This document shows, piece by piece, positions 1 to 11,744 of a stretch of DNA of 64,000 bases. The position numbers and the translations under genes were made by a program. The stretch is from NCBI GenBank assembly GCA_014155875.1, contig JACEFZ010018131.1, positions 90,831 through 154,830 of the forward strand. Direction: 5' to 3'. The DNA comes from Cepaea nemoralis (taxonomy: Eukaryota > Mollusca > Gastropoda > Stylommatophora > Helicidae). Within the stretch, counting starts at the first letter, position 1. Each line of letters starts with the position of its first letter. The notes below the pieces were generated by a model. It was not told the DNA's origin, made no database searches, and saw nothing but the letters and a program-made list of their open reading frames with translations.

Positions 1-179
1 CCAAACGTGTATTGAGTGTTAAAGATGCCGCGTTCTGTAATGCATGCCTACATGTGTCCTGTGTATTTAGTTCGTGGATTAACGGGCGTTGCATGTGAGT
101 GTCTACACTTTCACCATAGTCAAAACGGCGAGAATCACAAGGTGCTTTTTACTTTTACGTTAATAAATGTTAGCACACA

Positions 180-300
180 ATCCATTATACGATTACCTAT
201 ACCCTGTTCAAACTCAAGAGAGAAGTTATAATTAGGGTCATCGCCAGGCTGAGATTAATAATCATTTGAACGAGTCAGTCATAATTTGCAATATTGATTT
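180..300. repeat. Dispersed ~110-bp repeat, copy 1
   Basis: Shares the pattern attacc-ctaccctgttcaa ... aataatca-ctgaacgagtca with 3248-3352 and 3410-3516. Family unknown. Confidence 0.55.
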
Positions 301-448
301 TCTCACGCAGTGCGTATTGCTATTGTATTATTAAGTACAATGTAACATCTATCTTTTTATTTCATAGAAGATGAAAGCTGTTGATTTTATAGAAAGTGAA
401 ATAGCGTGTATGTTATCGATATTCCACTATCATGAAGTATATTTTAAA

Positions 449-453
449 TGAAG

Positions 454-533
<80 letters not shown>
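449..533. repeat. (GA)n microsatellite
   Basis: Near-pure GA dinucleotide run with a few interruptions, at the 3' end of the LINE at 545-2935. Confidence 0.97.
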
Positions 534-536
<3 letters not shown>

Positions 537-544
537 ACAGATCA

Positions 545-2935
545 TCTTCATTGTACATCGAACCATTCAGTCCATAAGTGCTCGGGTCCCCTCCTCAGCA
601 AATCCCGCAGAGAGTAGCGGCTAACGACACCAGTTCTGTGTTGGTTTATCAATCTTCTTTGGCCTTCCTGCGTAATGTTCTTGTTTTGCCACACATCTTT
701 AATTTTCTGTTCTCGCAGTCTGACCTTGGTTGTAGATTGCAGTCATCACTGGTTCTCGCAAAAGTCTTACTTCTCGTAGAGCATTCAGAATGTCAGCCTG
801 GTCCATGGCGCGTCCGCCCTCCACATTAGCCATACCTGCGAGCTTGTCAGGCCGCTAATTTCCTTGTACTCCCGCATGCCCTGGCACAAAGATGAAACTA
901 ATCTTTGTCAGCCGAGACCGTCCCAGAGACAGCAACCATTCTCTTCGGATCCACCCCATCTCTATTCACTTGAGCATGCTCATTGAGTCGCTAAGGAAAC
1001 ATGCCATATTGAATGTCTGTCTCTCGAGCCATGTTATTGCTTTGCATACTGCCGTGACTTCCATAGTCAGGCTACGCGTGGACTCAGCAAAAGCACCAGA
1101 GTAATTCTTCACAATTTTCCCTCCGGCCAGCGCTGTAAAGGCCCATGAGCTTCTCACATGTCGAACGACCGACCCATCTGTGTAAATGACAGCATCACCG
1201 TCTGACGGAATTCTCGAAAATCAACGCTTGTACTTCCGCCTCCACGGCAGCCGGATTTTCTTGTCTGCATTTTCTGTCTAGTTGGATGCAAACTGAAAAG
1301 GACGTACAGAAATCTGTTGGCACTTGTACTCACTCCTTGCTAGGTTCTAAATCCTCCAGTGAACACACCCGTTGAAGAATGTCTTCTGCTTGACCCATCC
1401 ACGACCTTCCTCTTTTTAACCTGCTGCCCTTCACCTTCCTAATTTCACTATGCAGTGGATGTTGTGTGTTTACGTTAACTCTGCGGTAGGCGCGTGCTCT
1501 GCAAACTTGTATTCTCTCTTCAATGGTTGGAAAATCAAGAAGGTAGCGCATCGCCTGCATGCTGTATTTCGTGTACATTTGCTTGCTTGCTTGCTTGTGT
1601 TCGTTTGCTTGAGCTCCAACGCGAAGTCCCTGTATGTCGGATGAAGGCATCCTGTGTCCACATCAGTGTGCTGTCATACAGGACTTGAGGTTTGCGTGAG
1701 TATCCGTTGTCCCATGTCTGGCTTATTGGTGTGCAAGACTGTGTTCCCTCGCCGTACAGGCAGACACTCTCCGAACTTCGGAGGAATCGGCGATCCTACT
1801 GAACCTTAGCCAGGACCCCGAAGGGAACCTGTTGCCAGGACGCTCGACGAGGACGCGTCAATAGGTCTTGGCCAGTATATAAACCCGGCCCTGGTGCCTT
1901 CGTGTACATTAAGAATAATGCGCATAGCTTCGTTTTGTATCCTTTCCATCCTTTCTATCTGCTTACGGCTGAGAGTTAGGATCGCAATCGCATAATCAAA
2001 AACAGACATGGCCAGCCCCTCGTATAGGAGGCATAGATGGCGCTGCTCACTGTTTGCTGCCGCCGTCATCCGCATCGCAGCCAAACCCCGCTTGTCCTTT
2101 GTTATCACCTTGCCTATGTGCTCATTATAAGCAAGGCTTCGATCAAAACGTATCCCCAGGTAATTCATTGCCTTCATTCTTTCCACAGTCTCTGAACACA
2201 GAATAACAGTTGGTGTTGGAGTGTTGACAATATGATTATTCAAAGAGAACCGTGTCACTGTTGCCTTTGTTGGGTTGACCATTGTCCCAGCTTCAGCACA
2301 CCAAGTACTTATGCGATTGAGTTCGGTTTGCAGTTCCACAGCAACCTGATATCTATCCTTACCCTGACGATACACTAAAACATCGTCGGCATATGATAAT
2401 GTCCTCCCCGGCCCAGTGATCTACTCGCTGGTGATTCCCACAGTGTAGGCGATGAACAGCACCAGTGATAATGGTGGTCCTTGTGGTAGGCCAGGATATA
2501 TTGTTGTTGGTTCCGAAGTCCAACAGCCACACCTAAACACTACTTTCCGTTGGAAGAGGGCTGCAGCGATCCAACTAAGGAGGAACGGACTTATCTTGAT
2601 TTAAAGAAACTGAAGCATTAGAATATCCAATGGTACTCTGTTGTACGCGTCCTCACGATCAATAGCTGCAGCAAAGGTTTCAATGCCTGAGTGGACACTT
2701 CTTAAATATCATGGGCAAAAACTGCTGCATTGGTCCAGATTTCTCTTTTGGGACGGTACCCTCCCAGGCTAGGTGGAAAAACACCTTGCTTCTCTAGCTG
2801 GCTTGATATTTTTCTGCCAATTAACTTCTCCAGCAGCTTGCCTATTGTATTCTGCATGGTTATTACTCGATATCCCTGAATTGTTGTGTGGTCTTTGCCA
2901 GGCTTCGGCAAAGGAATCAGACAGTGACAGTGAAA
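545..2935 (-). mobile_element. Degenerate LINE with reverse transcriptase and RNase H
   Basis: Minus-strand pieces in order: RT finger/palm start with MPKPGKD and TIGKLLEKLIGRKIS (~2702-2911), the distal RT/thumb with MNYLGIRFDRSL (1806-2375), a linker, then an RNase H domain beginning DGSVVRHVRSSWAF (~966-1190), and a distal NEAADKLAG-like remnant (~790-860). Frames are broken many times. RT plus RNase H fits the I/Jockey-related LINE group. Confidence 0.82.
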
Positions 2936-3247
2936 GAAATCATTGCTGTGCTTCGACGATAAAAAACTCTCCAGGGCAAGATGGCATAAGATATGACGAC
3001 ATCAATAGGCGTACCGAAAACGAGCTAGAGAAACCAACGGACATGTACAACAACAGTATAGGGATGATGCTAGCACTTTCATTGCTGTCTCTGAAGTCAT
3101 CGTCATATTTTTGAAACATGCAGCAAGTTAGGTAACATTAATTATACACATTGACTAATATTAGCAAGAGATTTGGAATTATTTGTCTTTGCTAGCATTT
3201 ACTAAATGTATGTTGTCCAAAGTGGGTAATGGATGCTAATTCCACTC

Positions 3248-3516
3248 TACCATTATCCCTACCCTGTTCAATATAAGAAATTAAATGTCTATCGACATGT
3301 TCAAATTAATAATCCTCTGACCGAGTCATTCACAATTCTGATATTAATTTGTTTTCCAATGAGTATAGCTTAATCTTTGTTAAAAGGCGATCGATTTATA
3401 GATTCGATTTTACCATTACCCCTATCCAGTTCAACCTCAGAAGAGACGCCATAGTGGGGTCAAAACCTGGCTCGAAATAATAATCACGTGACCGAGTCTG
3501 CCACAAATATGAGATT
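3248..3516. repeat. Dispersed ~110-bp repeat, copies 2 and 3
   Basis: Two neighbouring copies (3248-3352, 3410-3516) of the repeat at 180-300, with ccctaccctgttcaa and aataatc-ctgaccgagtc. They are diverged and non-coding. The rest of 2940-3780 shows nothing else recognisable. Confidence 0.55.
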
Positions 3517-3784
3517 ATGTGTTGTTGTTTTTTAGGCCATTCACAGGAGATTTGCAAAGGTGGGATGACATGAAGGCAGGCCCCTGTCATGCCTTCTGGT
3601 TCACAAATCAGTTTAATGTCGTAGCGTCGGCCTCGTATCAGCTGATAAGAACATATTTTATTATAAGAACTCGTGGTTCTCCCTTGGGGCAAGAGTCGCT
3701 CAGTAATAAAGAATTTTAAAATGTAGAGGCTTAAAACATGTGTAATAATCAATATATAGAGCAGCTTCATCAAGTCTTTACAAA

Positions 3785-4636
3785 CATATGGGTGAAGGAG
3801 ACATTGCCACAACATTTTAAGGACGCGTCAACAGTCCACCTTTACAAACGTAATGGAAACCTGTGACAGCCACCGAGGCATTTCCTTGCTCTCAATTGCA
3901 GGGAAGATACTCGCCAGAATTCTTCTCAATCGCCTCACGGCCCATCTCGATCAAGGTCTTCTTCCTGAGAGTCAATGTGGCTTCAGAAAAGAACGAGGAA
4001 ATGTTGACATGATTTTCGCTACAAGGCAGCTGCAAGAGAAATGTCAGCAACAGAACTCCAAAATGTTCTCCACTTTTATTGACCTTGCAAAGGCTTTTGA
4101 TACAGTCAGCAGAGAAGGACTGTGGAAGATTATGGGGAAATATGGCTGTCCACGAAAGTTTGTCCAAATAGTGCGCCTATTTCATGATGGTATGTAGGCA
4201 AGAGTACAGGACAATGGTGAACTGTCTTCTGAGCTCTCTCCTGTTACGAATGGAGTGAAGCAAGGATTTGTCCTGTCACCAACACTGTTAAGTCTTATGT
4301 TTTCAGCTATGCTGGCGAATGCCTTTGAGAACAACGACATAGGAACAGACATCAACTACCGCATGGATACAAAATTGTTCGTCTCAGAAGGTTGAAAGCT
4401 AAAACCAAAACTAACAGCGACACCGCCAGATAGCTCCTGTTTGCTGATGGTTGCGCTCTATATGCCAACACAGAGGTAGACTTGCAACACAATGTTTTAG
4501 CTTTCTCATATGCCTGTGTTAACATTGGGTTCAATATCAACTTGAGAAGACTTTAGTTGTGTAACAGCCAGCTCCAGAGAATAATCACACCGTGCCGAAT
4601 ATCAAAGTGAATAGTCATAGATTAAGTGTTGTAGAC
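3785..4636 (+). mobile_element. RTE-type LINE fragment, reverse transcriptase part
   Basis: Conceptual reading ETCDSHRGISLLSIAGKILA, GFRKERGNVDMIFATRQLQE, FIDLAKAFDTVSREGLWKIM and TNGVKQGFVLSP shows RT motifs, with several stops. The YADD box region is damaged (cagatagctcctgtttgctg in place of the usual LLYADD). It is continued by 8819-9585 after the inserted LTR element. Confidence 0.85.
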
Positions 4637-5258
4637 TGTCAAGATCCAAAATAAGGCCTTACAAAGGCGATAGGAGTTAACACTAGTCTAGTAGGGAGAC
4701 ACCAGACAGGAGAGACACCAAGCACTATTAATAGCCTCACAAGGAGACACATTTGTGTCAGACCAGGGGCTAATGCGTACAACTGAGCGAGGGCTTTCCC
4801 CAAGCTATTGGGAAGCTTGCCTTGCAAGTAACCGTGAAATGCCCGGTTACTCGAGCTCACAAGCCAGCGTGCTTGCGAGACCATGCACGCAATAATAGCT
4901 ACTGCACGGACAGTACAGTGTCCGTGCTTGTCCACGCAATGTGTAGCGTGCGGACAGACCGACTGGAGACGGTAGAGTGAGCAGACGTATCCTTGACCAA
5001 TGCTATAGTTTCTAGGCAATAGGCAAACATAGGGCTGTTCGTTTAGATTGTGAAATACTAGCATCATCTATCATCATGTCAATGCATTCATGTTGTATAA
5101 TGATGATGAAGTATAACGCTCGTAGAGCCATTCAAATGTCGGCTCTGAATAAATTGCATTCCTTTCGCAAATGTCACGAGTTGTTATTTCGTGCGGTGCG
5201 AAAGTAGGGGAGTCCTGAGAATCTGCAGCGCACAAGTCGCTGACAGGCAAGACCCCGA
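4637..5258 (+). repeat. Candidate 5' LTR
   Basis: The segment precedes a primer-site-like TGGTGTCAGAA and contains aataaa at ~5149 in a suitable place for LTR polyadenylation. No second copy lies in the window and its termini are not clean TG...CA, so this rests on position only. Confidence 0.35.
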
Positions 5259-5635
5259 ATTGGTGTCAGAACACAGTGAACCAACGCCAACAGGCGAATT
5301 GGTGTCAGAACACAGTGAACCACGCCCAGCAGCCGAATTGGTGTCAGAACACAGTGAACCAACGCCAGCAGCCGAATTGGTGTCAGAACACAGTGAACCA
5401 ACGCCAGCAGCCGAATTGGTGTCAGAACACAGTGAACCAACGCCAGCAGCCGAATTGGTGTCAGAACACAGTGAACCAACGCCAGCAGCCGAATTGGTGT
5501 CAGAACACAGTGAACCAACGCCAGCAGAGCGAATTGGTGTCAGAACACAGTGAACCAACGCCAACAGGCAAATTGGTGTCAGAACACAGTGAACCAACGC
5601 CAGCAGAGTAATTGCTGTCAGAATACAGTTAAACA
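5258..5635 (+). repeat. 39-bp array of a tRNA-Leu primer-site-like motif
   Basis: Nine good units plus a degenerate tenth, each gaattggtgtcagaacacag then tgaaccaacgccagcagcc. TGGTGTCAGAA is the first 11 nt of the primer binding site complementary to the 3' end of tRNA-Leu, used by many Ty3/gypsy elements. The first unit sits where the primer site should be. As 39 is divisible by 3, several frames stay open, giving spurious ORFs. Confidence 0.9.
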
Positions 5636-6628
5636 ACGCTTCTTAGCAGTCACAGCAGGCATTTGTTGTAATATTCAACGAACAGTTAACGCCAGCAGGC
5701 AAGTGGTGTTATAAACCACTAAACCAACGCCAGCTATTGATTGGTAATTAGAAAGTTCTGAACCAGCATCAGTTCATTGCACGATTCAACATCATGGTTG
5801 TGTGATATATTTCAAAGTAATGCAAATTTGTTTCTATACATGACATAAATAATTTTCTTTGGTAAATTATACGATCACCAATTTGTGAAGTGTGAACCAC
5901 AATTGAGCCAAAGTAAATCGCTACAGTGTGAAATTCTACCAATATTAATTAGAAAGTGTGTTATTATACTAAAAGCAATTGAAATGTATATTATCATCAG
6001 TGAACATTACCATTGTAACCACCGTGTACATTTCATTGCGTGTGATACAGCCATCAATGTCACCATTCTACGAAGTCAGTAAATAGTTTAGCGACGAACT
6101 GCAGCCTAGAACAAAGTTACGCCAGAGTCAAAAACGAAGACAAGACGACATCGACGGTCATACGACTAATCATCTCACTTATCATCTAACAATCATTCAG
6201 ACGATCATATCATTCATCCATTAATACCATTTATCACTATCTATCACATTTTCATTAATCAATCGCATGAAATATGAGCTTGTATTGACAACTTGATGAA
6301 ATATGAAATATTTGATGAAATATGATGAAATATGAGCTTGTATTGACAACTTAAGCTTTTGTCTAATTTTTGCTGCTCTACTAACCAGAAGCAGCCCTTG
6401 TGTTATCAAGTCAAACCAGTTTGTAAGTGTGAAAGACAGCGGTGGAACATCCCAAGTACCGAACTTTCCAAAGAATTAGATGAGTATATTTTCCGAATAT
6501 TTTGGTATGCTCTAACTTAATCATGCATCTTCTTTTTCAGTAAAAGATGTACACTTACTAACACATTATTATAAATTATTGTGTGAATATTATTGTATTA
6601 TCATTTTGAACTAACATTACGCCACAAA
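5636..6628 (+). other. Leader before the gag ORF
   Basis: AT-rich sequence with degenerate array remnants to ~5760 and a short duplication of gatgaaatatgagcttgtat at ~6262-6350. No coding content was seen. Confidence 0.6.
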
Positions 6629-8854
6629 ATGGCGTCACTAAATGAATGTATCCAGGCGGGCATCGCAATGGGCCATACTGGTGAAAAATTAGAAAAGTGG
6701 GCGGATCAAAAATATAAAGAAGAAATAGCTCGACATAGAGAAGAAACAGAAAGGAAAATTGCTCTACAGAGAGAAGAAACAGAAAGGAAAATTGCTCTAC
6801 AGAAAGAAGAAACAGAAAGAAAAGCTGCTCTTGACAGAGATGAAAGAGCATTAGAAAGGCAACATCAAAAAGAAATTAAAGAGATCGAGGAAGCCACTAA
6901 ACTAAAGATGAAGGGAATGGAGGTAGATTCTAACATACAAATAGCCTCTAGCAAACAAAAGAGCCTAGAGGAACAGAACAAATTTAGTAAGTACAAGGGC
7001 CTTATCAAACCATACAGTGTAGGGGATTCTATTAGCGCATGGACTGAAAACATAGAGTTCCAATTAAAAACACAGAAAATACCTTTAGATGATTGGGCAA
7101 TGATTTACATGAGGAACCTGAGTGGGGAGCCTTTAAAAGTAATAGAAACCATACCTACAGAGCTTAGAAACAATTATCAGTACATACACGATAGGATAAT
7201 GCAACATTTTCTTTTGGACGCTACTGGGTACCAAATTCAATTTTCACAGATTAAGCCAAAAGCAACTGAAACCTTCTTAGACTACATTTCTAACGTGCAG
7301 AGCACATTTAAAAAGTGGACTAGAGCTGCTAAAGTAGGAAACAGCTATGAAAAACTAGAAGAGCTGATGGTAATGGACAAAGTGATTTCTACCGTTCCTA
7401 CCCCTTTTGCAAAGTTTTTACAACAGTCAGATATTGAGTCCATTCAACAATTAGAGAAACGGGGGTCAGCTTATTTTTCATCTAATCGGGACATATTTAA
7501 AACTACATCACATGACACAGAAATTACAGCTTTTGCAAACAATGTTCCTGATAGATCCTACAACCAGAAAGAGTACCGTAAGAATGACAAAACACATCAG
7601 AAACCACCTCGATGTAACTATTGCAATCTTTTTCATCCGGCTTACTCGATGTGTGATAAGAACCCCACATACCCGTTACACCTAGAAGCAGTGTTAAAGA
7701 AGCAAGAAAGCAGAAGATCATCCTTTGAACGTGCTGTAAAATGTTATTTTTGTTCAAGTTATGGCCACTATAGCAACAAGTGTCTTGGGAGACAGAGAAT
7801 GAAGGCAAACAATGCAGCACTCATCGATACATCATCAGACGATGAGAGTGACATAGACCCGGAACTTGTGAATGTGTTGCCAACGAGTGAATGTCAGAAT
7901 GTATCATCAGTAACCGATATTTTAGACTTTAAGACATGTAAAGTATGCCAGCAGTTTCATGCGGAGGGGAGATTGAAATGTGGACACGTAATATCATGTT
8001 CAAATGAAGAAGCTAACGCAGCATGTGCCTCCAGAGGTAAACTTAAGTTCTACAATGCACTGGTCAATGGGAAACCATGCCAATGTTTAGTTGATAGCGG
8101 GAGCACTCTAATGGGGTTAAGGAGAGAACTTGCTAGACCAGAAGATTATACGGGTGAATTTGTCAAATGCCGTACTTTCTCTGGAACCATCGAGAAATAC
8201 CCACTGGCAAAAGCGCATATCAATACCCCGTTCCTTACCGGCACATTTACGTGCGCTATCCTCCAAGATCCATGTACGGATCTTATTTTGGGATGCCTAG
8301 ATGCATTAAAAGAATGTACAGACAACAACATAAAAGCCTGGAAAGAGACACACATGGCCAACGCTGTAACTAAGTCAGATACAGAAACAAACTATACTGA
8401 CTTACAAAATGAAATGCTACAGCTATTAACACCAAATGGTGCAGATACCAACACTACTCGACAAAAGTTGATCGAGGCACAAAGCACCGACCAAACAATC
8501 ACACCGTATTTTAACTTGTTGTGTGAGCGAAAGAAAGTTTCTAAAAATTCTTCCTGGTATTTTAAAAAGGTTAACGGAATTCTCATGCGTTATTATACAT
8601 ATAATAACCATGAAATTCAGCAGACGGTGTTACCTGTAACATACCGACAAAATGTGCTAAAAAGCGCACATGAATTACCGTTTGCTGGACATTTGGCATA
8701 CCATAAAACGCGAGCACAATTTTACTGGCCGAAATTCTGTTCGGACATAAAAGTGTTCTGTCGTTCTTGTACTGTTTGTCAACATCGTGTACGAAAGAAA
8801 AAGCATTTGAAGGCAACACTGTGTCACAAGCTGCCACAATTGATGACGAAGTGA
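6629..8854 (+). CDS. Gag-protease polyprotein with integrase zinc domain, running into LINE sequence
   Basis: Open from the ATG of MASLNECIQAGIAMG; the frame is open 12 codons further upstream, but this start aligns with the related gag at 55634-57988. N-terminal coiled coil with repeated ETERKIALQ(R/K)EE, then a gag/capsid region, CNYC...C and a canonical CCHC (CYFCSSYGHYSNKC). The protease segment has DSGST and a conserved TDLILGC. An H2C2 integrase zinc-binding domain follows directly (HELPFAGH...CRSCTVCQ). The last ~12 codons come from the flanking LINE read in another frame. Protease followed directly by integrase, with no RT between, fits the Gmr1-like pol order (PR-INT-RT), but everything after the zinc domain is lost here. 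Confidence 0.88.
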   Translation: MASLNECIQAGIAMGHTGEKLEKWADQKYKEEIARHREETERKIALQREETERKIALQKEETERKAALDRDERALERQHQKEIKEIEEATKLKMKGMEVDSNIQIASSKQKSLEEQNKFSKYKGLIKPYSVGDSISAWTENIEFQLKTQKIPLDDWAMIYMRNLSGEPLKVIETIPTELRNNYQYIHDRIMQHFLLDATGYQIQFSQIKPKATETFLDYISNVQSTFKKWTRAAKVGNSYEKLEELMVMDKVISTVPTPFAKFLQQSDIESIQQLEKRGSAYFSSNRDIFKTTSHDTEITAFANNVPDRSYNQKEYRKNDKTHQKPPRCNYCNLFHPAYSMCDKNPTYPLHLEAVLKKQESRRSSFERAVKCYFCSSYGHYSNKCLGRQRMKANNAALIDTSSDDESDIDPELVNVLPTSECQNVSSVTDILDFKTCKVCQQFHAEGRLKCGHVISCSNEEANAACASRGKLKFYNALVNGKPCQCLVDSGSTLMGLRRELARPEDYTGEFVKCRTFSGTIEKYPLAKAHINTPFLTGTFTCAILQDPCTDLILGCLDALKECTDNNIKAWKETHMANAVTKSDTETNYTDLQNEMLQLLTPNGADTNTTRQKLIEAQSTDQTITPYFNLLCERKKVSKNSSWYFKKVNGILMRYYTYNNHEIQQTVLPVTYRQNVLKSAHELPFAGHLAYHKTRAQFYWPKFCSDIKVFCRSCTVCQHRVRKKKHLKATLCHKLPQLMTK

Positions 8855-9585
8855 ATGCGAGGAATCTCCAACTTCAGCGCGGCCTTTAGCAGACTGTACA
8901 AGAATTATGGGACAGACATTGAATAAGCCTGCAAACAAAGTTGGAAGTATACAAAACAGTTGTATTATCCACACCGCCATATGCTTGTGAAACCTGAACT
9001 ATTTATCACGCTAGGAAATTAAACCAATTCCACACAGTCTGCATTAGGACGCCATTGAAGATTAAATGGCCAGACAAGTTCCCAGACACATAAGTCATAG
9101 AAAGATCTTCCATGCCTAGTATCAACACTCTACTAATGAAGAATCAGATTCGCTGGCTGTTCACTTAAATCGCATGCTAGATCACAGGCTCCCTAAACGA
9201 ATTTTTTTACGGCGAGCTGCGTTATGGTAAACGCTCCCAAGGCGGCCAGATGAAACTCTTTAAAGACACTGAAAATCTCACTGAAGGCTTTTGGAATTCA
9301 TCATGACACTGGGAGACTGCTGTCAAAGACAGAAATTCGTGGCGCACATCATTAAGCAAGGGTGCAGTCACTTATCAAGCAACCCGGACTGCAAGAGGTG
9401 TGAAGAAAAGGCTGGACAGAAAAACCACTGCAGAAGATCCTCCTCCTGGAACGTCAAGCATTCTTTGTCCACATCGTCAAAGAACATTTCAAGCCATAGT
9501 AGGCCTTATCAGCCATCTTAGAACTCATAGCCCCATACTTTCAACCCCACTGGATGAAATGAATGGTCATCATCAATCTTGATGG
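8819..9585 (+). mobile_element. RTE-type LINE fragment, C-terminal part
   Basis: Resumes with the TIDDEVNAR motif, then YACET, IKWPDKFPDT and LLMKNQIRWLF. It ends in a degenerate C2H2-like finger (LCPHRQRTFQAIVGLISHLR THSP). Many frameshifts. Same element as 3785-4636. Confidence 0.82.
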
Positions 9586-9599
9586 ACAAACAACAATAA

Positions 9600-10120
9600 T
9601 CAATATAAAAATTTAACAGTTTTATTGCGTTTTTTAAAGGTAAATATCAATTAAATAAGAAAATGCAAATGTACGGAATTCGAATAATCATATTGCATAT
9701 AAACATTATATTACAAAAGCTAACTATTGCAATCGCGTATGCTTGTTAAATATTCTGAACGCAAAAATAGCATGGTTAATGTTATCAGTTACATTACTTC
9801 CCTTCGCTATTTGTAGCTTCATAACAATTATATGCAATGTTATTCCTCCTCTTTTTCAAGTTCGATAAAAATTTGATAATTTAATAATTTTATGTTTTCT
9901 TCAATTACAGCGAACGTTAAGTGATTGACACAAAAGAGATTGTAAAATACATGTTATGTAAGATGTTTCTAATAATAAGCATCATTTTAATAAAACCATG
10001 CTAACATTATATTTTATATTCTAAAGAGATCATCTCCTATATTCAATAACAACAAACTCAGTTAAGGTTATATATTGTACTTATGTCGGTTTATAAATAA
10101 ACGGCGTGTATTTGTAACTG
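9600..10120. other. AT-rich unassigned sequence
   Basis: No ORF, repeat or RNA gene was recognised here. Confidence 0.6.
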
Positions 10121-10545
10121 TTCAGCCTTCTGGGGCAACCCGGTTGGTTAGTGGACAGGATACCCATGGTATGTGGAGACCACGTGACCTCGCCGGTCAC
10201 ATTGTCATTTTTTATGGTCAAGGTCCTCGCAGATAATGGTCTGTCTGGGTTGGGAAGCTTAGGGTCGGGCGAGGTCCTTCCCTTAACACATACATGGTTC
10301 GAGGGTACCTGCCTACGGAGGAGAGGTGGGGATGGATTGCCCGAGAACTATAAGGAAATAAACCATCTATCCAGAGCTGGGGTGGCCTCTAGTGTTTAAA
10401 CTAGCCCTGGTTCACCACTGTGATAGCTGTCGCACGCCTACTTGATAAGCATGGCTTACTTAGTAAGCTTTGAACTCAGAGCGTGGGCGACACAATCCCT
10501 TTTGATTTTTTTCTTCTACTTACACTGTAGTAATTAGTTTATATT
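10120..10545 (+). repeat. Unclassified SINE-like segment
   Basis: It starts with ggcaacccggttggttagtgg, which has A-box character, and ends in ...gagcgtgggcgacaca. No second copy was found in the window, so only weak support. Confidence 0.3.
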
Positions 10546-10817
10546 TTACTTGTATTCCAGCAATGTTTACTGTTGTTAATTCTCTTTCCAGTTGCATTTA
10601 CCATAACGTAGGTAAATATTGCATAGTTCTGTATTACTGTGCAAGAGTAAACAAAGATGTAAACTATAATAAATATAGTACTGTATAGTGTGCATGGCTG
10701 TCCTTCTTTGTGAGGGCAAGACTGGCCACGAATTTCTCGATGTACGCACGTGTACGCCCACGACTAGTGTGAAAGGGATAAAGAACGTGACTCGCAATAC
10801 AGCATACCGCTTTCAAA

Positions 10818-11470
10818 ATCCATCCATCCATCATATGTCATGCCGGTGGGTGGTCATGTTCTGCCATCTCACTCGATCACCAGAGTCGTGGATCAGCTCC
10901 GTGTTTCTGTCTCGACTATGCCACAAGGCCAAGCCATCCAGGTACTTGCTTCTAGGTCTTCCCCTTGGTCTGTTCCCCTCGATCTTACCAGTTGTCACCA
11001 AGTTCTCCAAATCATTTCTTCTCATAACATGCCCAAAAAATTGTGACTATCTACGTCTAATATCTCTAATCAGTTTACGATCTTCATTTGTTTCTTGAAG
11101 GGCTTGTTCATTGGTCTTTCTGGCTGTCCATAGTATTCTTTGCATTTTCCTCAGAAACCACATTTCTACAGCCATCAGATGTTTTTCAGCTTGACTGCTC
11201 ATTGTCCAAGCCTCACATCCATATAAAAGTACAGATTTTATGTAGCATCTCAACACTCTTTTTCTCGTTTCAATTTATATCTTTTTATTGGTCAGTATGT
11301 TTTTCATCTTGCTAAAGGCTACTTTTGCCATGGCGATTCTTGTTCTAATCTCTTCAAGGCATCTCCCATCAGATGTTATTACTGTTCCGAGATAATTGTA
11401 CCTATTAACTTGTTGAAGAATATTCCCATTTACTTGTATATTACATTGTGGTATTTCGTTCTTCCTAGTG
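10818..11470 (-). mobile_element. RTE LINE 3' fragment with (CCAT)n tail
   Basis: Minus-strand readings YGCEAWTMSSQAEKHLM, MWFLRKMQRILWT, GRPRSKYLDGLALW and ELIHDSGDRVRWQNM give the C-terminal region of an RTE LINE. The 3' end carries a GATG/GGAT tail, as RTE elements do. Confidence 0.85.
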
Positions 11471-11660
11471 ACGAACACACTGGTGATCGAGTGAAATGGC
11501 GAGTTATGACCGCCCACGCTTTCCGGCATGGCACATGATTGATTGATTGAGTGACGAACGAAATACCACAATATAATATACACGTAAATGGGAATATTCT
11601 TCAACAAGTGAATAGGTACAATTATCTCGGAACAGTAATAAAACAATCAGCTGCAGACTA
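11471..11660 (+). mobile_element. Inverted pieces of the same LINE family
   Basis: 11480-11550 is the LINE 3' end in plus orientation with a (GATT)n tail. 11551-11639 is a near-perfect inverted copy of 11378-11466. Together they form a foldback structure with ~88-bp arms. Confidence 0.85.
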
Positions 11661-11744
11661 TTTGAAAGGAGACCGTTGTGTGTTGATTTTTAAAAACTAT
11701 ATGAGCGTTGTTGTTCATAGAGCAATGGAAATCTACTGAACATA

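Larger units (their letters stand above)
4637..8818 (+). mobile_element. Ty3/gypsy-type element, 5' part only, inserted in an RTE LINE
   Basis: The LINE protein reading stops at ~4636 and resumes at ~8819 in the same orientation with only a few codons lost. The DNA between carries a possible LTR, a primer-site-like repeat array, a leader and a gag-protease ORF related to the one at 55634-57988. It ends inside the integrase zinc domain. No 3' LTR, RT or integrase core is present. Confidence 0.75.

Noticed and set aside
5174..5636. Repetitive open frames on both strands (for example ELVSEHSEPTPA units).
   Set aside because: By-product of a 39-bp tandem repeat divisible by three.
5255..5640. 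Evenly spaced repeats that could suggest a CRISPR array.
   Set aside because: Units are directly adjacent with no unique spacers, in a eukaryotic retroelement.
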